The notes below the pieces were generated by a model that was given only the letters and a program-made list of their open reading frames with translations, was not told where the DNA came from and did no database searches. The position numbers and the translations under genes are program-made. A stretch of 21,515 bases of DNA from G11 sp947167445 (GTDB taxonomy: Bacteria; Bacillota; Clostridia; Lachnospirales; Lachnospiraceae), in contig CAMVID010000027.1 of assembly GCA_947167445.1 (NCBI GenBank), forward strand, positions 1 to 21,515, read 5' to 3'. Shown piece by piece: positions 1 to 7,621 of the stretch. Every line of letters begins with the position of its first letter. The stretch's first letter is position 1.

Positions 1-53
1 TAGAACGAAGGCCTCCGACGCCTTTAATGCAGGTTCGATTCCTGTCGGGTGCA
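1..53 (+). tRNA. tRNA-Arg(CCG), 5' part cut off by window edge
   Basis: The 3' two thirds of a tRNA are visible. The anticodon stem AAGGC (8-12) pairs with GCCTT (20-24) around the loop CTCCGAC, giving anticodon CCG, which reads the Arg codon CGG. A four-base variable loop follows, then the T arm GCAGG/CCTGT around TTCGATT (29-45), the acceptor strand CGGGTGC (46-52) and discriminator A53. CCA is not encoded. The 3' side of the D stem (GAAC, 3-6) is present; the D loop start and 5' acceptor strand lie before base 1. Confidence 0.9.
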
Positions 54-92
54 TTAGCACCCACAAAATATTTTCGGAGAGTTTATTTTTTT

Positions 93-1307
93 ATGAGTAA
101 GAAAGCAAACGAAAACATATGGGAGAAGCTGCTTAGACACAGCAAGATTATTTTTCCTGTTTTGCTTGTGGCACTTGTGGCAGTAACTGTTCTTGTTGCC
201 CTGCAGTTTGGAAAGAACAGAGATCTCGTGGCAGCTACCAATATAGTTGAGGTACCCTCAACACCTGAGGAAGTAGTAGAGGCTAAAGAAGAGCTTTTAG
301 TCAATGCATATCCTGAAGTGAACGCTCTTATCCAGAGCTACTATCAGGCAGAAGTAAACGGCGACGTAGACGCAATTTTGGAAATCAGCAACGCTGTAGA
401 TGATACAGAGAAGATCAGAATTCAGGAACTGTCCAAGTACCTTGAGGCATTTCCCACAATTGATGTTTATACAAAGAACGGCCCCGAAGAGAATTCATAT
501 ATTGCCTATGTATATTACCTTGTAAAGTTCAAGGGATATGATGGAACTGCACCCGGAATGCAGGCTTTTTATATCTGCGCCGATGAGAACGGAAAGCTTT
601 ATATGAATGAGGGAGTTGTTCCCGTTTCCATTACGGAATATATCAATAATGTAAACATGGAAGAGGATGTTGTGGAATTATTCAACAAGGTTGCTGTTGA
701 GTACAATGACCTTCTTGTCAGTGACCCCGGTCTTTCCGTGTTTTTGCAGGATTTGAATTCCAAAATGGAGGTTTCGGTTGGAGAGGCTCTTGCTTCATTT
801 GAAGTAGGAGAAACTGTTGCTGCGCCTACAGATGCTGTACCTGAGGAAGGCGGTGAGGAGAGCACCCCTTCTGAGTCTGAAGAAGTTGTTGAAGAGAATC
901 CCGCAGAGACAAGCTTCGCCAGAACCAATACAAGCCTTAACGTAAGAATATCCGACAGCGAGAATGCCGAGAAGATTGGACAGTTAAGCGGCGGCGTTAA
1001 GATTGAAATTCTTGAGAAGAAGGCCAACGGATGGAGTAAGATCCTTTACGAGAATAAAGAAGCTTATGTCAAAACCGAATACCTCTCAATTATTGAGGAC
1101 GTCACAAAGCTTACTCCCATAGGAAAGCTTGAGGCGAAGGATACAGTCAATGTACGAATGGCACCCACAACTGATTCTGACAGAATAGGAACTACATATG
1201 TGGGCGAGAAGTTAGACTACTTTGAATTGGATGACAACGGCTGGGCCAAGGTTAATTACAATCAGTCGGTTGGATATGTTAAAGCAGAGTACTTTAATAA
1301 AGAATAG
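93..1307 (+). CDS. Membrane-anchored protein with two bacterial SH3 domains
   Basis: A 404-residue protein starting at ATG 93 (GGAG at 76-79). An in-frame ATG at 27 lies inside the tRNA and is rejected. Residues 19-39 form one hydrophobic helix after a basic N-terminus, so most of the chain should be outside the cell. Residues about 60-225 form a mixed alpha/beta region that resembles NTF2/SnoaL-like folds, though I am not certain. A low-complexity acidic linker (about 247-275) leads to two SH3_3-type repeats (about 277-331 and 347-402), each with the LNVR/VNVR start, a central NGW and a final YVK-EY motif. Such repeats usually bind peptidoglycan or cell-surface ligands, so a wall-associated role is inferred. 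It stands alone between a tRNA gene and its own terminator. No enzymatic domain is visible. Confidence 0.85.
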   Translation: MSKKANENIWEKLLRHSKIIFPVLLVALVAVTVLVALQFGKNRDLVAATNIVEVPSTPEEVVEAKEELLVNAYPEVNALIQSYYQAEVNGDVDAILEISNAVDDTEKIRIQELSKYLEAFPTIDVYTKNGPEENSYIAYVYYLVKFKGYDGTAPGMQAFYICADENGKLYMNEGVVPVSITEYINNVNMEEDVVELFNKVAVEYNDLLVSDPGLSVFLQDLNSKMEVSVGEALASFEVGETVAAPTDAVPEEGGEESTPSESEEVVEENPAETSFARTNTSLNVRISDSENAEKIGQLSGGVKIEILEKKANGWSKILYENKEAYVKTEYLSIIEDVTKLTPIGKLEAKDTVNVRMAPTTDSDRIGTTYVGEKLDYFELDDNGWAKVNYNQSVGYVKAEYFNKE

Positions 1308-1313
1308 TCGATT

Positions 1314-1342
1314 AATCCCCGGTGTTTCCGCCGGGGATTTTT
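1314..1342 (+). terminator. Rho-independent terminator of the SH3 protein gene
   Basis: AATCCCCGG (1314-1322) pairs perfectly with CCGGGGATT (1331-1339) around an 8-base loop, followed by a short T run. It begins 7 bases after the stop codon. Confidence 0.85.
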
Positions 1343-1353
1343 AGTATTATAAT
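1325..1353 (+). promoter_or_regulatory. Possible promoter of the HAD gene, overlapping the terminator
   Basis: A perfect -10 TATAAT lies at 1348-1353. At 17 bases spacing the -35 position (1325-1330, TTTCCG) falls in the loop of the preceding terminator and matches the consensus poorly. The predicted start near 1360 would leave a leader of about 22 bases before ATG 1382. Confidence 0.4.
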
Positions 1354-1381
1354 TGTGTTATGTGTGAAAGGGAATAGCAGT

Positions 1382-2221
1382 ATGTTTGACAAATCCAGGT
1401 ATAAGGCTGCGGCCTTTGACCTTGACGGCACACTTCTTGATAAGGGCAAGATGTCCTCCGAGGTCAGGGAAGCACTCATTAAACTTAAAAACAGCGGAAT
1501 AATAACCATAGTGGCCACAGGAAGGGACTGGTGCCAGGTTGAGAAGGAATGGCGAGGGCTTTTTACCTATTGCATTTCCACCAGCGGTGGCTGCATAAGG
1601 GAATGCGAAACCGAAAAGGTAATTGCCTCTCATCCCATAAGACAGAAAGATGTTTTGGAGCTGATTGAAGTAATAGATTCTTTCCATTCAGGGTATTTTT
1701 TGTACCTGGAAGGATCGGCGGAGTGTACCGGGAACGCCTTTGCAGTTATTAATAAGAATCAGCCGAGAATTAACAGGGAAGATTTTCTGAATCTTTTTAG
1801 TACGAGAGAACATCCGGAGCACAGCCTTTATAATTTCCAGAAGGCAACTGAGAAGACGGTATATAAGATAGAAAGCTACTACCCTTCAAAGGAAGTGAGC
1901 CTCCAGGCCGCAGAAGCTTTAAAGAGAATAGGAAAGTACGAAACTATAATCATGAGCCATGATTCCGTGGAGATAAATGCTAAGGGAATCAATAAGGCAG
2001 GAGCTTTGGAGGAACTGGGGAATCTCGTCGGATTTAAGGCCGAGAATCTTGTAGCCTTTGGAGACAGCAGCAACGATCTGGATATGCTAAAGTACGCGGG
2101 ATATGCTGTGGTTATGGATAACGGCGCAGACTGTGTAAAGGAAATTGCGGACAGGATTGCTCCCGATGTTTCAAAGGATGGAGCGGCAACCACAATTTTA
2201 GAGCTGTTTGAACTTAATTAA
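1382..2221 (+). CDS. HAD-superfamily (Cof-type) sugar/nucleotide phosphatase
   Basis: A 279-residue protein of the Cof-like HAD IIB family, cytosolic phosphatases acting on small phosphorylated metabolites; the exact substrate cannot be read from sequence. Motif I FDLDGTLLD (nucleophile Asp13, Asp15) is at the N-terminus, motif II is VATGR, and motif IV GDSSNDLDML is near residues 225-234; the KGINKAGALEEL stretch before it is typical of Cof proteins. I chose ATG 1382 because AAAGGGA (1367-1373) sits 8 bases upstream; a longer frame from 1322 would start inside the terminator. The next gene begins 16 bases after the stop, so it probably heads a three-gene transcript with the pseudouridine synthase and ligA. 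Confidence 0.88.
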   Translation: MFDKSRYKAAAFDLDGTLLDKGKMSSEVREALIKLKNSGIITIVATGRDWCQVEKEWRGLFTYCISTSGGCIRECETEKVIASHPIRQKDVLELIEVIDSFHSGYFLYLEGSAECTGNAFAVINKNQPRINREDFLNLFSTREHPEHSLYNFQKATEKTVYKIESYYPSKEVSLQAAEALKRIGKYETIIMSHDSVEINAKGINKAGALEELGNLVGFKAENLVAFGDSSNDLDMLKYAGYAVVMDNGADCVKEIADRIAPDVSKDGAATTILELFELN

Positions 2222-2237
2222 TAAGGATTATAACAAT

Positions 2238-2954
2238 ATGGGTGAAGTCAGAATAAATAAATTCCTGGCCTCATGCGGAGCGGCATCAAGACGAGAAGCT
2301 GACAAAATCGTTTCGGAGGGCAGGGTTACCATAAACGGTGAAATTGCCACCACAGGCTCAAAGGTATCAGACGGTGACATAGTGACTCTTAACGGCAAAG
2401 TAATAAAGCCAAATGAAGACAAGGTTGTGCTTGCCTATTACAAACCTGTGGGTGTCACGGTTACAGAAAAGGATGCTCACGCAGCAAGAACCATTGCCTC
2501 TGAAATCAAGTATCCCGTAAGGGTTACCTATGCGGGAAGACTGGATAAGGATTCTGAGGGTCTTCTGCTTTTGACCAACGACGGAGATTTAATAGACGCC
2601 GTAATGCGCGGCGCCAATATGCATGACAAGGAATATATTGTCAAAACCGACAAGAAAGTAGACGGAAGCTTTGCTGACAAAATGAGAAGCGGAATCTACT
2701 TAAAGGAACTGAAGGCCACCACCAGAGCGTGCCGGGTGGAGATTTTGGGACCGTATACTTTTTCCATTATTCTTACTCAGGGATTAAACAGGCAGATAAG
2801 AAGAATGTGCGAAACCCTGGGATACAAGGTCAAAAGCCTTAAGAGAATAAGAGTAATGAACATCAAGCTAAACAATCTTAAACCCGGAGAATATCGGGAA
2901 CTAATTGAAGAGGAGAGGCGGGAACTATACCGCCTGGCGGGATTACATGAGTGA
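2238..2954 (+). CDS. rluF: 23S rRNA pseudouridine synthase, RsuA/RluB/E/F family, RluF-like
   Basis: A 238-residue enzyme converting a specific rRNA uridine to pseudouridine. An S4 RNA-binding domain (residues 1-55, RINKFLASCGAASRREAD) is followed by the catalytic domain with GRLDKDSEGLLLLTNDGD, where Asp103 is the expected nucleophile, and by GLNRQIRRMCETLGY near the C-terminus. The stretch around GLNRQIRRMCE and the following K-SLKRIRVMNIKL resemble E. coli RluF (U2604) more than RluB or RsuA, hence the tentative symbol. Start ATG 2238 has AAGGA 10 bases upstream; the ATG at 2208 lies inside the preceding gene. Its last 8 bases overlap the start of ligA, suggesting translational coupling. 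Confidence 0.85.
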   Translation: MGEVRINKFLASCGAASRREADKIVSEGRVTINGEIATTGSKVSDGDIVTLNGKVIKPNEDKVVLAYYKPVGVTVTEKDAHAARTIASEIKYPVRVTYAGRLDKDSEGLLLLTNDGDLIDAVMRGANMHDKEYIVKTDKKVDGSFADKMRSGIYLKELKATTRACRVEILGPYTFSIILTQGLNRQIRRMCETLGYKVKSLKRIRVMNIKLNNLKPGEYRELIEEERRELYRLAGLHE

Positions 2955-4920
2955 TGAAACTAAAATCCTTCGAATGAAGGAACTGGTTGATTTGTTAAAC
3001 AGGGCTTCCAAGGCATACTACGCTGAAGACAGGGAGATTATGAGCAACAGAGAGTATGATGAACTCTATGATGAGCTTGTAAGCCTTGAGGGTGAACTGG
3101 GAACCACCCTGTCCAATTCACCGACCGTAAATGTGGGTTATGAGGCAGTTGATGAACTTCCTAAGGAACGTCATGCCACTCCCATGTTATCTCTTGCCAA
3201 AACCAAGGAGAGAGAAGAACTTGTAAGCTGGCTCGGGGATAACAAAGCCATTTTAAGCTGGAAGCTTGACGGATTGACTGTCGTTCTTACTTATACCGAT
3301 GGTAAACTTGCAAAGGCAGTTACCAGAGGAAACGGTGAGATAGGAGAGGTAATCACCCCCAACGCCAGACAGTTTACCAATATTCCTTTAAGTATTCCTT
3401 TTAAAGGTGAATTGGTTTTGAGAGGGGAAGCGGTAATAAGCTATTCCGATTTTGAGAAGATTAATTCAAAGATAAGTGTTGAGGATAAATATAAGAATCC
3501 CAGGAACCTTTGCAGCGGTTCTGTAAGACAGTTGGACAGCAGGATAACTGCTGAACGTCATGTGAGATTTATCGGTTTTTCCTATGTTTCAGCCACAGAA
3601 AACGGAACTCCCGTTGACCTTCACAACTCAAAGGAAGAGGGCTTTAAATTCCTTGAGAAACAGGGCTTTGAAACTGTGGAAAGAGTGTTTGTGACAAAGG
3701 ACAATATTCTTTCCGAGATTGAGGAATATGCCCGCAAAATCGAATCATATGACATTCCATCCGATGGGCTTGTTCTTACATATGATGATCTGGCTTATTC
3801 GGCATCCCTTGGAAGAACTGCCAAGACTCCCAGAGATTCCATTGCATTTAAGTGGGCTGACGAGTTAAGGGAAACCACTCTCAAGGAAATTGAGTGGAGT
3901 GCCAGTAGAACGGGTCTTATTAATCCGGTTGCCATATTTGAACCTGTTGAGCTTGAGGGAACAACCGTAAGCAGAGCCAGCGTTCATAACATAAGCATAC
4001 TTAAGGGATTAAAGCTTGGAATCGGAGATCGCATTACAGTTTATAAAGCCAATATGATTATTCCGCAGATTAATGAGAACCTTACCTGCTCAGATTCTGT
4101 GGTTATTCCTTCAAGATGCCCTGTCTGCGGCGGGCCCACAAGAATAAGCACAGATACGGATGTGCAGTCTCTTTACTGCGATAATCCCACATGTCCCGCA
4201 AAGCAGGTGAAGTCATTTGCCTTATTTGTAAGCAGGGATGCCCTTAATATGGAGGGCTTAAGCGAGAGCACCCTTGAGAAGTTCATTGATATGGGCTTTA
4301 TCAAGAACTATAGAGATATGTTTCATCTTGATAAATACGAGGAGGCCATTATCGGAATGGAGGGCTTTGGAGAAAAGTCCTATGCCAATATAATAGCCTC
4401 TGTGGATGCGTCAAGAAATACTACCCTTGCAAGACTTCTTTATGGCCTTGGAATTGAGAATGTTGGTGTGGCAAATGCCAAGATGATTGCAGCTCATTTT
4501 GACTATGATTTGGACCTTATAAGAAGGGCTTCGTTGGAGGAATTGAGCGCCATTGAAGGCGTAGGCGATGTAATAGCAAGAAGTATCAGGACTTATTTCG
4601 ATGATGAGAAGAATAAGGAAGCGCTGGAGGCGCTTTTACCTGAATTAAATCTTGTTAAGCCTGAGAAGAGTGCGGATTCAGACAAGCTTAAGGGACTTAC
4701 ATTTGTTATCACAGGCTCTTTAAACGGGTATGAGAACAGGGATGAATTGAAGAATAAGATAGAAGAAATGGGCGGAAAGGTTGCCGGCAGTGTTTCAAAG
4801 AACACAGAATGCCTTATAAACAATGACGCCACTTCAAATTCATCAAAGAATAAGAAGGCAAAGGAACTTGGCGTAAAGATACTTACCGAAGAGGAATTTG
4901 AAGAAGAGTATTTTTCCTGA
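2947..4920 (+). CDS. ligA: NAD+-dependent DNA ligase, divergent LigA
   Basis: A 657-residue enzyme that seals nicks in DNA using NAD+. Domain order is that of LigA: NMN-binding Ia, adenylation domain with K106 in KLDG, OB fold, a Cys4 zinc finger (Cys391, 394, 411, 416), helix-hairpin-helix region and a C-terminal BRCT domain (about 580-655). NPRN and RQLD motifs are kept. Several normally invariant positions differ: the residue two before the lysine (Glu113 in E. coli) is Ser, the RGDG motif is RGNG, and the domain Ia counterparts of His23 and Asp32 read Tyr and Asn. Start ATG 2947 overlaps the upstream gene by 8 bases. It is clearly a ligase, but may be a second, specialised copy rather than the replicative one. 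Confidence 0.9.
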   Translation: MSDETKILRMKELVDLLNRASKAYYAEDREIMSNREYDELYDELVSLEGELGTTLSNSPTVNVGYEAVDELPKERHATPMLSLAKTKEREELVSWLGDNKAILSWKLDGLTVVLTYTDGKLAKAVTRGNGEIGEVITPNARQFTNIPLSIPFKGELVLRGEAVISYSDFEKINSKISVEDKYKNPRNLCSGSVRQLDSRITAERHVRFIGFSYVSATENGTPVDLHNSKEEGFKFLEKQGFETVERVFVTKDNILSEIEEYARKIESYDIPSDGLVLTYDDLAYSASLGRTAKTPRDSIAFKWADELRETTLKEIEWSASRTGLINPVAIFEPVELEGTTVSRASVHNISILKGLKLGIGDRITVYKANMIIPQINENLTCSDSVVIPSRCPVCGGPTRISTDTDVQSLYCDNPTCPAKQVKSFALFVSRDALNMEGLSESTLEKFIDMGFIKNYRDMFHLDKYEEAIIGMEGFGEKSYANIIASVDASRNTTLARLLYGLGIENVGVANAKMIAAHFDYDLDLIRRASLEELSAIEGVGDVIARSIRTYFDDEKNKEALEALLPELNLVKPEKSADSDKLKGLTFVITGSLNGYENRDELKNKIEEMGGKVAGSVSKNTECLINNDATSNSSKNKKAKELGVKILTEEEFEEEYFS

Positions 4921-4926
4921 TTCTGT

Positions 4927-4954
4927 TTGAATGATTTGTGATAAACTATATAAA
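4927..4954 (+). promoter_or_regulatory. Probable metA promoter
   Basis: TTGAAT (4927-4932), 16 bases, then TATAAA (4949-4954), with an AAAAGGAG ribosome binding site at 4964-4971. Only 64 bases separate ligA and metA, too few for a SAM or T-box riboswitch. Confidence 0.5.
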
Positions 4955-4984
4955 TAATATTTTAAAAGGAGTGTAATTGTAACA

Positions 4985-5905
4985 ATGCCAATTAAGATTC
5001 AAAGCGATTTACCTGCAAAAGAAATTCTGGAAAATGAGAACATTTTCGTAATGGATGAAGGCAGAGCCATGCACCAGGACGTACGTCCCCTGGATATCTG
5101 CATTCTTAATCTCATGCCTATCAAGCAGGATACTGAACTTCAGCTCTTAAGGGCGTTGTCCAACACACCGCTTCAGGTTGACGTGACTTTTATGAAGATT
5201 TCGAGTCACGTTTCACAGAATACAGCAGCCAACCATATTAATAAGTTCTATGAAGACTTTGATTCACTTAAATCCAGAAAGTTCGACGGAATGATTATCA
5301 CAGGAGCTCCTGTCGAACAGATGGAGTTCGAAGAGGTGGATTACTGGGAAGAACTTTGCGAAATCATGGAATGGACCAAGACCCATGTAACAAGCACCTT
5401 CCATATTTGCTGGGGTGCCCAGGCTGCTTTGTACTATCACTATGGACTTCAGAAGGTTCTTTTACCCGAGAAGCTGTTTGGTGTCTACAGGCATAAAGTC
5501 TATGACAAAAAGATTCCTCTTGTAAGAGGATTTAACGATTATTTCCTGGCTCCTCACTCAAGACATACAACTGTCAGAAGAGAGGATATCCATAACTGCG
5601 AAGCTCTTACCGTACTGGCTGAATCTGATGAGGCCGGGGTTTTCCTTTGCATGGCGGAAGACGGGAAGCAGATTTTTGTAATGGGTCATGCCGAGTATGA
5701 CAGAGTTACTCTTCATAATGAATATATGAGAGATTTGGGCAAACATCTGCCCATTCATGTACCATATAATTACTATCCGAATGATGACTATAAGCAAAGA
5801 CCTGAGCTGACCTGGAGAGCATCCAGCAACGGTCTTTATACCAACTGGCTGAATTATTACGTATACCAGACAACACCTTATGATGTGGAAGCTATCGGTA
5901 AATAA
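4985..5905 (+). CDS. metAA: Homoserine O-acetyltransferase (MetA family)
   Basis: A 306-residue cytosolic enzyme that activates homoserine in methionine synthesis. The start MPIKI and the whole length fit the MetA family. The catalytic Cys142 lies in FHICWGAQAALYYHYG, and His235 and Glu237 in VMGHAEYD. Residue 111 is Glu in TGAPVEQMEF; in this family Glu111 is known to give acetyl-CoA use, while Gly111 (E. coli) gives succinyl-CoA use, so despite many database names ending in succinyltransferase this should be an acetyltransferase. The ribosome binding site is 13 bases from the ATG, a little long. A LytTR gene follows after 14 bases, with no terminator between. Confidence 0.95.
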   Translation: MPIKIQSDLPAKEILENENIFVMDEGRAMHQDVRPLDICILNLMPIKQDTELQLLRALSNTPLQVDVTFMKISSHVSQNTAANHINKFYEDFDSLKSRKFDGMIITGAPVEQMEFEEVDYWEELCEIMEWTKTHVTSTFHICWGAQAALYYHYGLQKVLLPEKLFGVYRHKVYDKKIPLVRGFNDYFLAPHSRHTTVRREDIHNCEALTVLAESDEAGVFLCMAEDGKQIFVMGHAEYDRVTLHNEYMRDLGKHLPIHVPYNYYPNDDYKQRPELTWRASSNGLYTNWLNYYVYQTTPYDVEAIGK

Positions 5906-5919
5906 TTCCGGGACAATAT

Positions 5920-6360
5920 ATGAAGGTTGATATTCAAAGAATTGAGGATGGGGAAGAGAGCGTAGTTTTACGATACAAAGAGCTGACCCCCAAAATAAAT
6001 CGAATAATCGGAATTCTTAAGGATGAAGAGGACAAGCTCTGGGGGCGAAACGATGCAGGAAGCGTCAGCGTGAATCTTGAGGCCATATACTATGTGGAGT
6101 CAGTGGATGATAAGATTTTCGCTTATACCAAAGAGGATATTATAAGGCTTGAGGGCTCTCTTAATTCCTTCATCAGCGAAGTGCGTGGTGACACCTTCTT
6201 CAGATGCAGCAAGTCGATGATTATCAATGTCAACAAGGTGTCGGCTCTTAAGAGCCTTTCCTCCAACAGGATAGATGCCACAATGGAAAACGGGGAGCAT
6301 ATTATGATTTCCAGAAGATATGCTTCGGATTTCAGAAGACTGTTAAGGGGGTACAAGTAA
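5920..6360 (+). CDS. LytTR-domain transcription regulator (DUF3021-partnered type)
   Basis: A 146-residue DNA-binding protein without receiver domain. Residues about 45-146 form a LytTR domain: the AIYYVESVDDKIFAYTKEDIIRL strands are followed by FFRCSKSMIINVNKV and the C-terminal ISRRYASDFRRLL helix. In the family these domains bind paired direct repeats in promoters. The downstream gene encodes a DUF3021 membrane protein one base after the stop, the arrangement called a LytTR regulatory system, in which the membrane protein is thought to hold the regulator inactive. The ribosome binding site (CGGGA) is weak, so its translation may depend on metA readthrough. Its target is unknown; the ABC exporter downstream is a reasonable guess. 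Confidence 0.88.
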   Translation: MKVDIQRIEDGEESVVLRYKELTPKINRIIGILKDEEDKLWGRNDAGSVSVNLEAIYYVESVDDKIFAYTKEDIIRLEGSLNSFISEVRGDTFFRCSKSMIINVNKVSALKSLSSNRIDATMENGEHIMISRRYASDFRRLLRGYK

Positions 6361-6361
6361 T

Positions 6362-6829
6362 ATGAATGAGAAGAAAAAGATTTCCGTCTGGGAAGCTTAC
6401 CTGACCAAGGAAATAGGAATCGAGTTCAAGGCTTGTCTGTATTTCTTCGCAATTCTTTTTCTGTACTGCGTGTTCAGAATAATAGAGGGAGACTACAGTG
6501 CTCAGATTCTTCATTTGGCTGAAATGATTTTCACCTGTTATATTATCGGGTACATTCAGGTTTACTGTTTCGGAAACTTTGATGAGGCAGAGAAACTAAA
6601 GGGTAAAGAGATTACCGGTATGATTGTTTGTACGGCAATGTATTGCGTTGTTTCATACTTTGGTGGATGGTTCTACAAGAATCTTATATATACGCTTATA
6701 TTTGTGGCGTACCTGTTTCTGACATATGTTTGTGTTTTCTTTATTTATAAATCAAAGCGACAGATTGACGATAAGATTCTTAATGATGAGCTGAGATTAT
6801 TCCAGGCAGAGCATAAGAAAAGTGAATGA
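6362..6829 (+). CDS. DUF3021 four-helix membrane protein, partner of the LytTR regulator
   Basis: A 155-residue integral membrane protein with four predicted helices (about 22-40, 49-69, 83-103, 107-128), a charged N-terminus and a basic-acidic C-terminal tail. Position, size and topology match DUF3021 proteins, which pair with LytTR regulators in Firmicutes and act as their membrane-bound inhibitors or sensors. The start codon lies one base after the regulator's stop, so translation is surely coupled. A strong terminator follows. The signal it senses is not evident. Confidence 0.82.
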   Translation: MNEKKKISVWEAYLTKEIGIEFKACLYFFAILFLYCVFRIIEGDYSAQILHLAEMIFTCYIIGYIQVYCFGNFDEAEKLKGKEITGMIVCTAMYCVVSYFGGWFYKNLIYTLIFVAYLFLTYVCVFFIYKSKRQIDDKILNDELRLFQAEHKKSE

Positions 6830-6851
6830 TAAAGGCAAATAAGTGCACCTT

Positions 6852-6879
6852 ACGGGAACATGTATTGTTCCCGTTTTTT
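6852..6879 (+). terminator. Rho-independent terminator after the LytTR/DUF3021 pair
   Basis: ACGGGAACA (6852-6860) pairs with TGTTCCCGT (6866-6874) around TGTAT, followed by a six-T run. It closes the metA-LytTR-DUF3021 unit. Confidence 0.92.
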
Positions 6880-6893
6880 ATTTCTGTTATAGA
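6865..6893 (+). promoter_or_regulatory. Possible promoter of the ABC exporter
   Basis: TTGTTC (6865-6870), a 17-base spacer and TATAGA (6888-6893). The -35 element would sit in the 3' arm of the terminator. Both boxes are imperfect and no paired LytTR repeats are obvious nearby. Confidence 0.3.
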
Positions 6894-6923
6894 TGAATTA
6901 AAGGATATGAAAGGAGCACTTAT

Positions 6924-7607
6924 ATGAATAATGTAATCGAGATAAGGCATCTTACCAAAAGTTACGGAAAGAACCGAGGAGTTATTGATGTCTCTTTACA
7001 GGTAAAAGAAGGAGATATATTTGGATTCATAGGACCAAACGGTGCCGGCAAATCCACCACAATCCGTTCCATGTTGGGATTCCTTAAGTTTAAGGAAGGC
7101 TCCATAAAAATTCTTGGTATGGACAGTGTTAAAGACAGAGAGAAAATCTTAAGCGAAGTGGGATATATGCCATCGGAAGCCTGGTTCTACAATACCATGA
7201 AGGTTTCTGAGGTAATAAAATATGCTGCTGATGTCAGGGGCTTAGACTGCAGCAAGGAAGCGGAAATGCTTTGTGAGAGATTAAAGGTAGATAAGAATAA
7301 GAGAATAAAGGAGCTGTCCCTTGGAAACAGGAAGAAGGTCAGCATAGTATGCGCAATGCAGCATAAGCCCAAACTCTTTATTTTTGATGAACCTACCGGG
7401 GGCTTGGATCCTTTAATGCAGAGAACCTTTTTTGAACTCATAGAAGAGTATGTAAGTAAGGGAACCACATGCCTACTTTCCACTCATGTTTTGAGTGAAG
7501 TTAACAAGTATTGCAGGAACGCAGCCATAATGCGAGAGGGACGACTTACAATGCTGGAATCCTCTCAGATAGACGACGATACATTTTTGAAGTTCTATGA
7601 AGACTGA
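6924..7607 (+). CDS. ABC transporter ATP-binding protein (BcrA-like)
   Basis: A 227-residue ATPase driving the adjacent permease. Walker A GPNGAGKST is at 37-45, the signature reads LSLGNRKK near 132 (the LSxGxxxK variant common in bacitracin/lantibiotic-type exporters), Walker B LFIFDEPTGGLDP near 151, and the switch His in STHVLSEV. The length is that of a single-domain exporter ATPase. AAAGGAG lies 7 bases upstream of ATG 6924. The permease gene starts 14 bases after the stop. Function is likely export of, or resistance to, a peptide or lipid-like compound; the substrate is not readable. Confidence 0.92.
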   Translation: MNNVIEIRHLTKSYGKNRGVIDVSLQVKEGDIFGFIGPNGAGKSTTIRSMLGFLKFKEGSIKILGMDSVKDREKILSEVGYMPSEAWFYNTMKVSEVIKYAADVRGLDCSKEAEMLCERLKVDKNKRIKELSLGNRKKVSIVCAMQHKPKLFIFDEPTGGLDPLMQRTFFELIEEYVSKGTTCLLSTHVLSEVNKYCRNAAIMREGRLTMLESSQIDDDTFLKFYED

Positions 7608-7621
7608 GGGAGGGTGAGAGA

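Noticed and set aside
27..92. N-terminal extension of the SH3 protein starting at ATG 27
   Set aside because: These bases are the T arm and 3' end of the tRNA-Arg, and ATG 93 has a ribosome binding site and a normal membrane-anchor start.
1322..1381. 20-residue extension of the HAD protein
   Set aside because: It would start inside the terminator and has no ribosome binding site; ATG 1382 fits the family start.
6907..6927. Six-codon upstream frame whose stop overlaps the ABC ATPase start
   Set aside because: Its own ribosome binding site is too close to the ATG, and it consists mainly of the Shine-Dalgarno sequence of the real gene.
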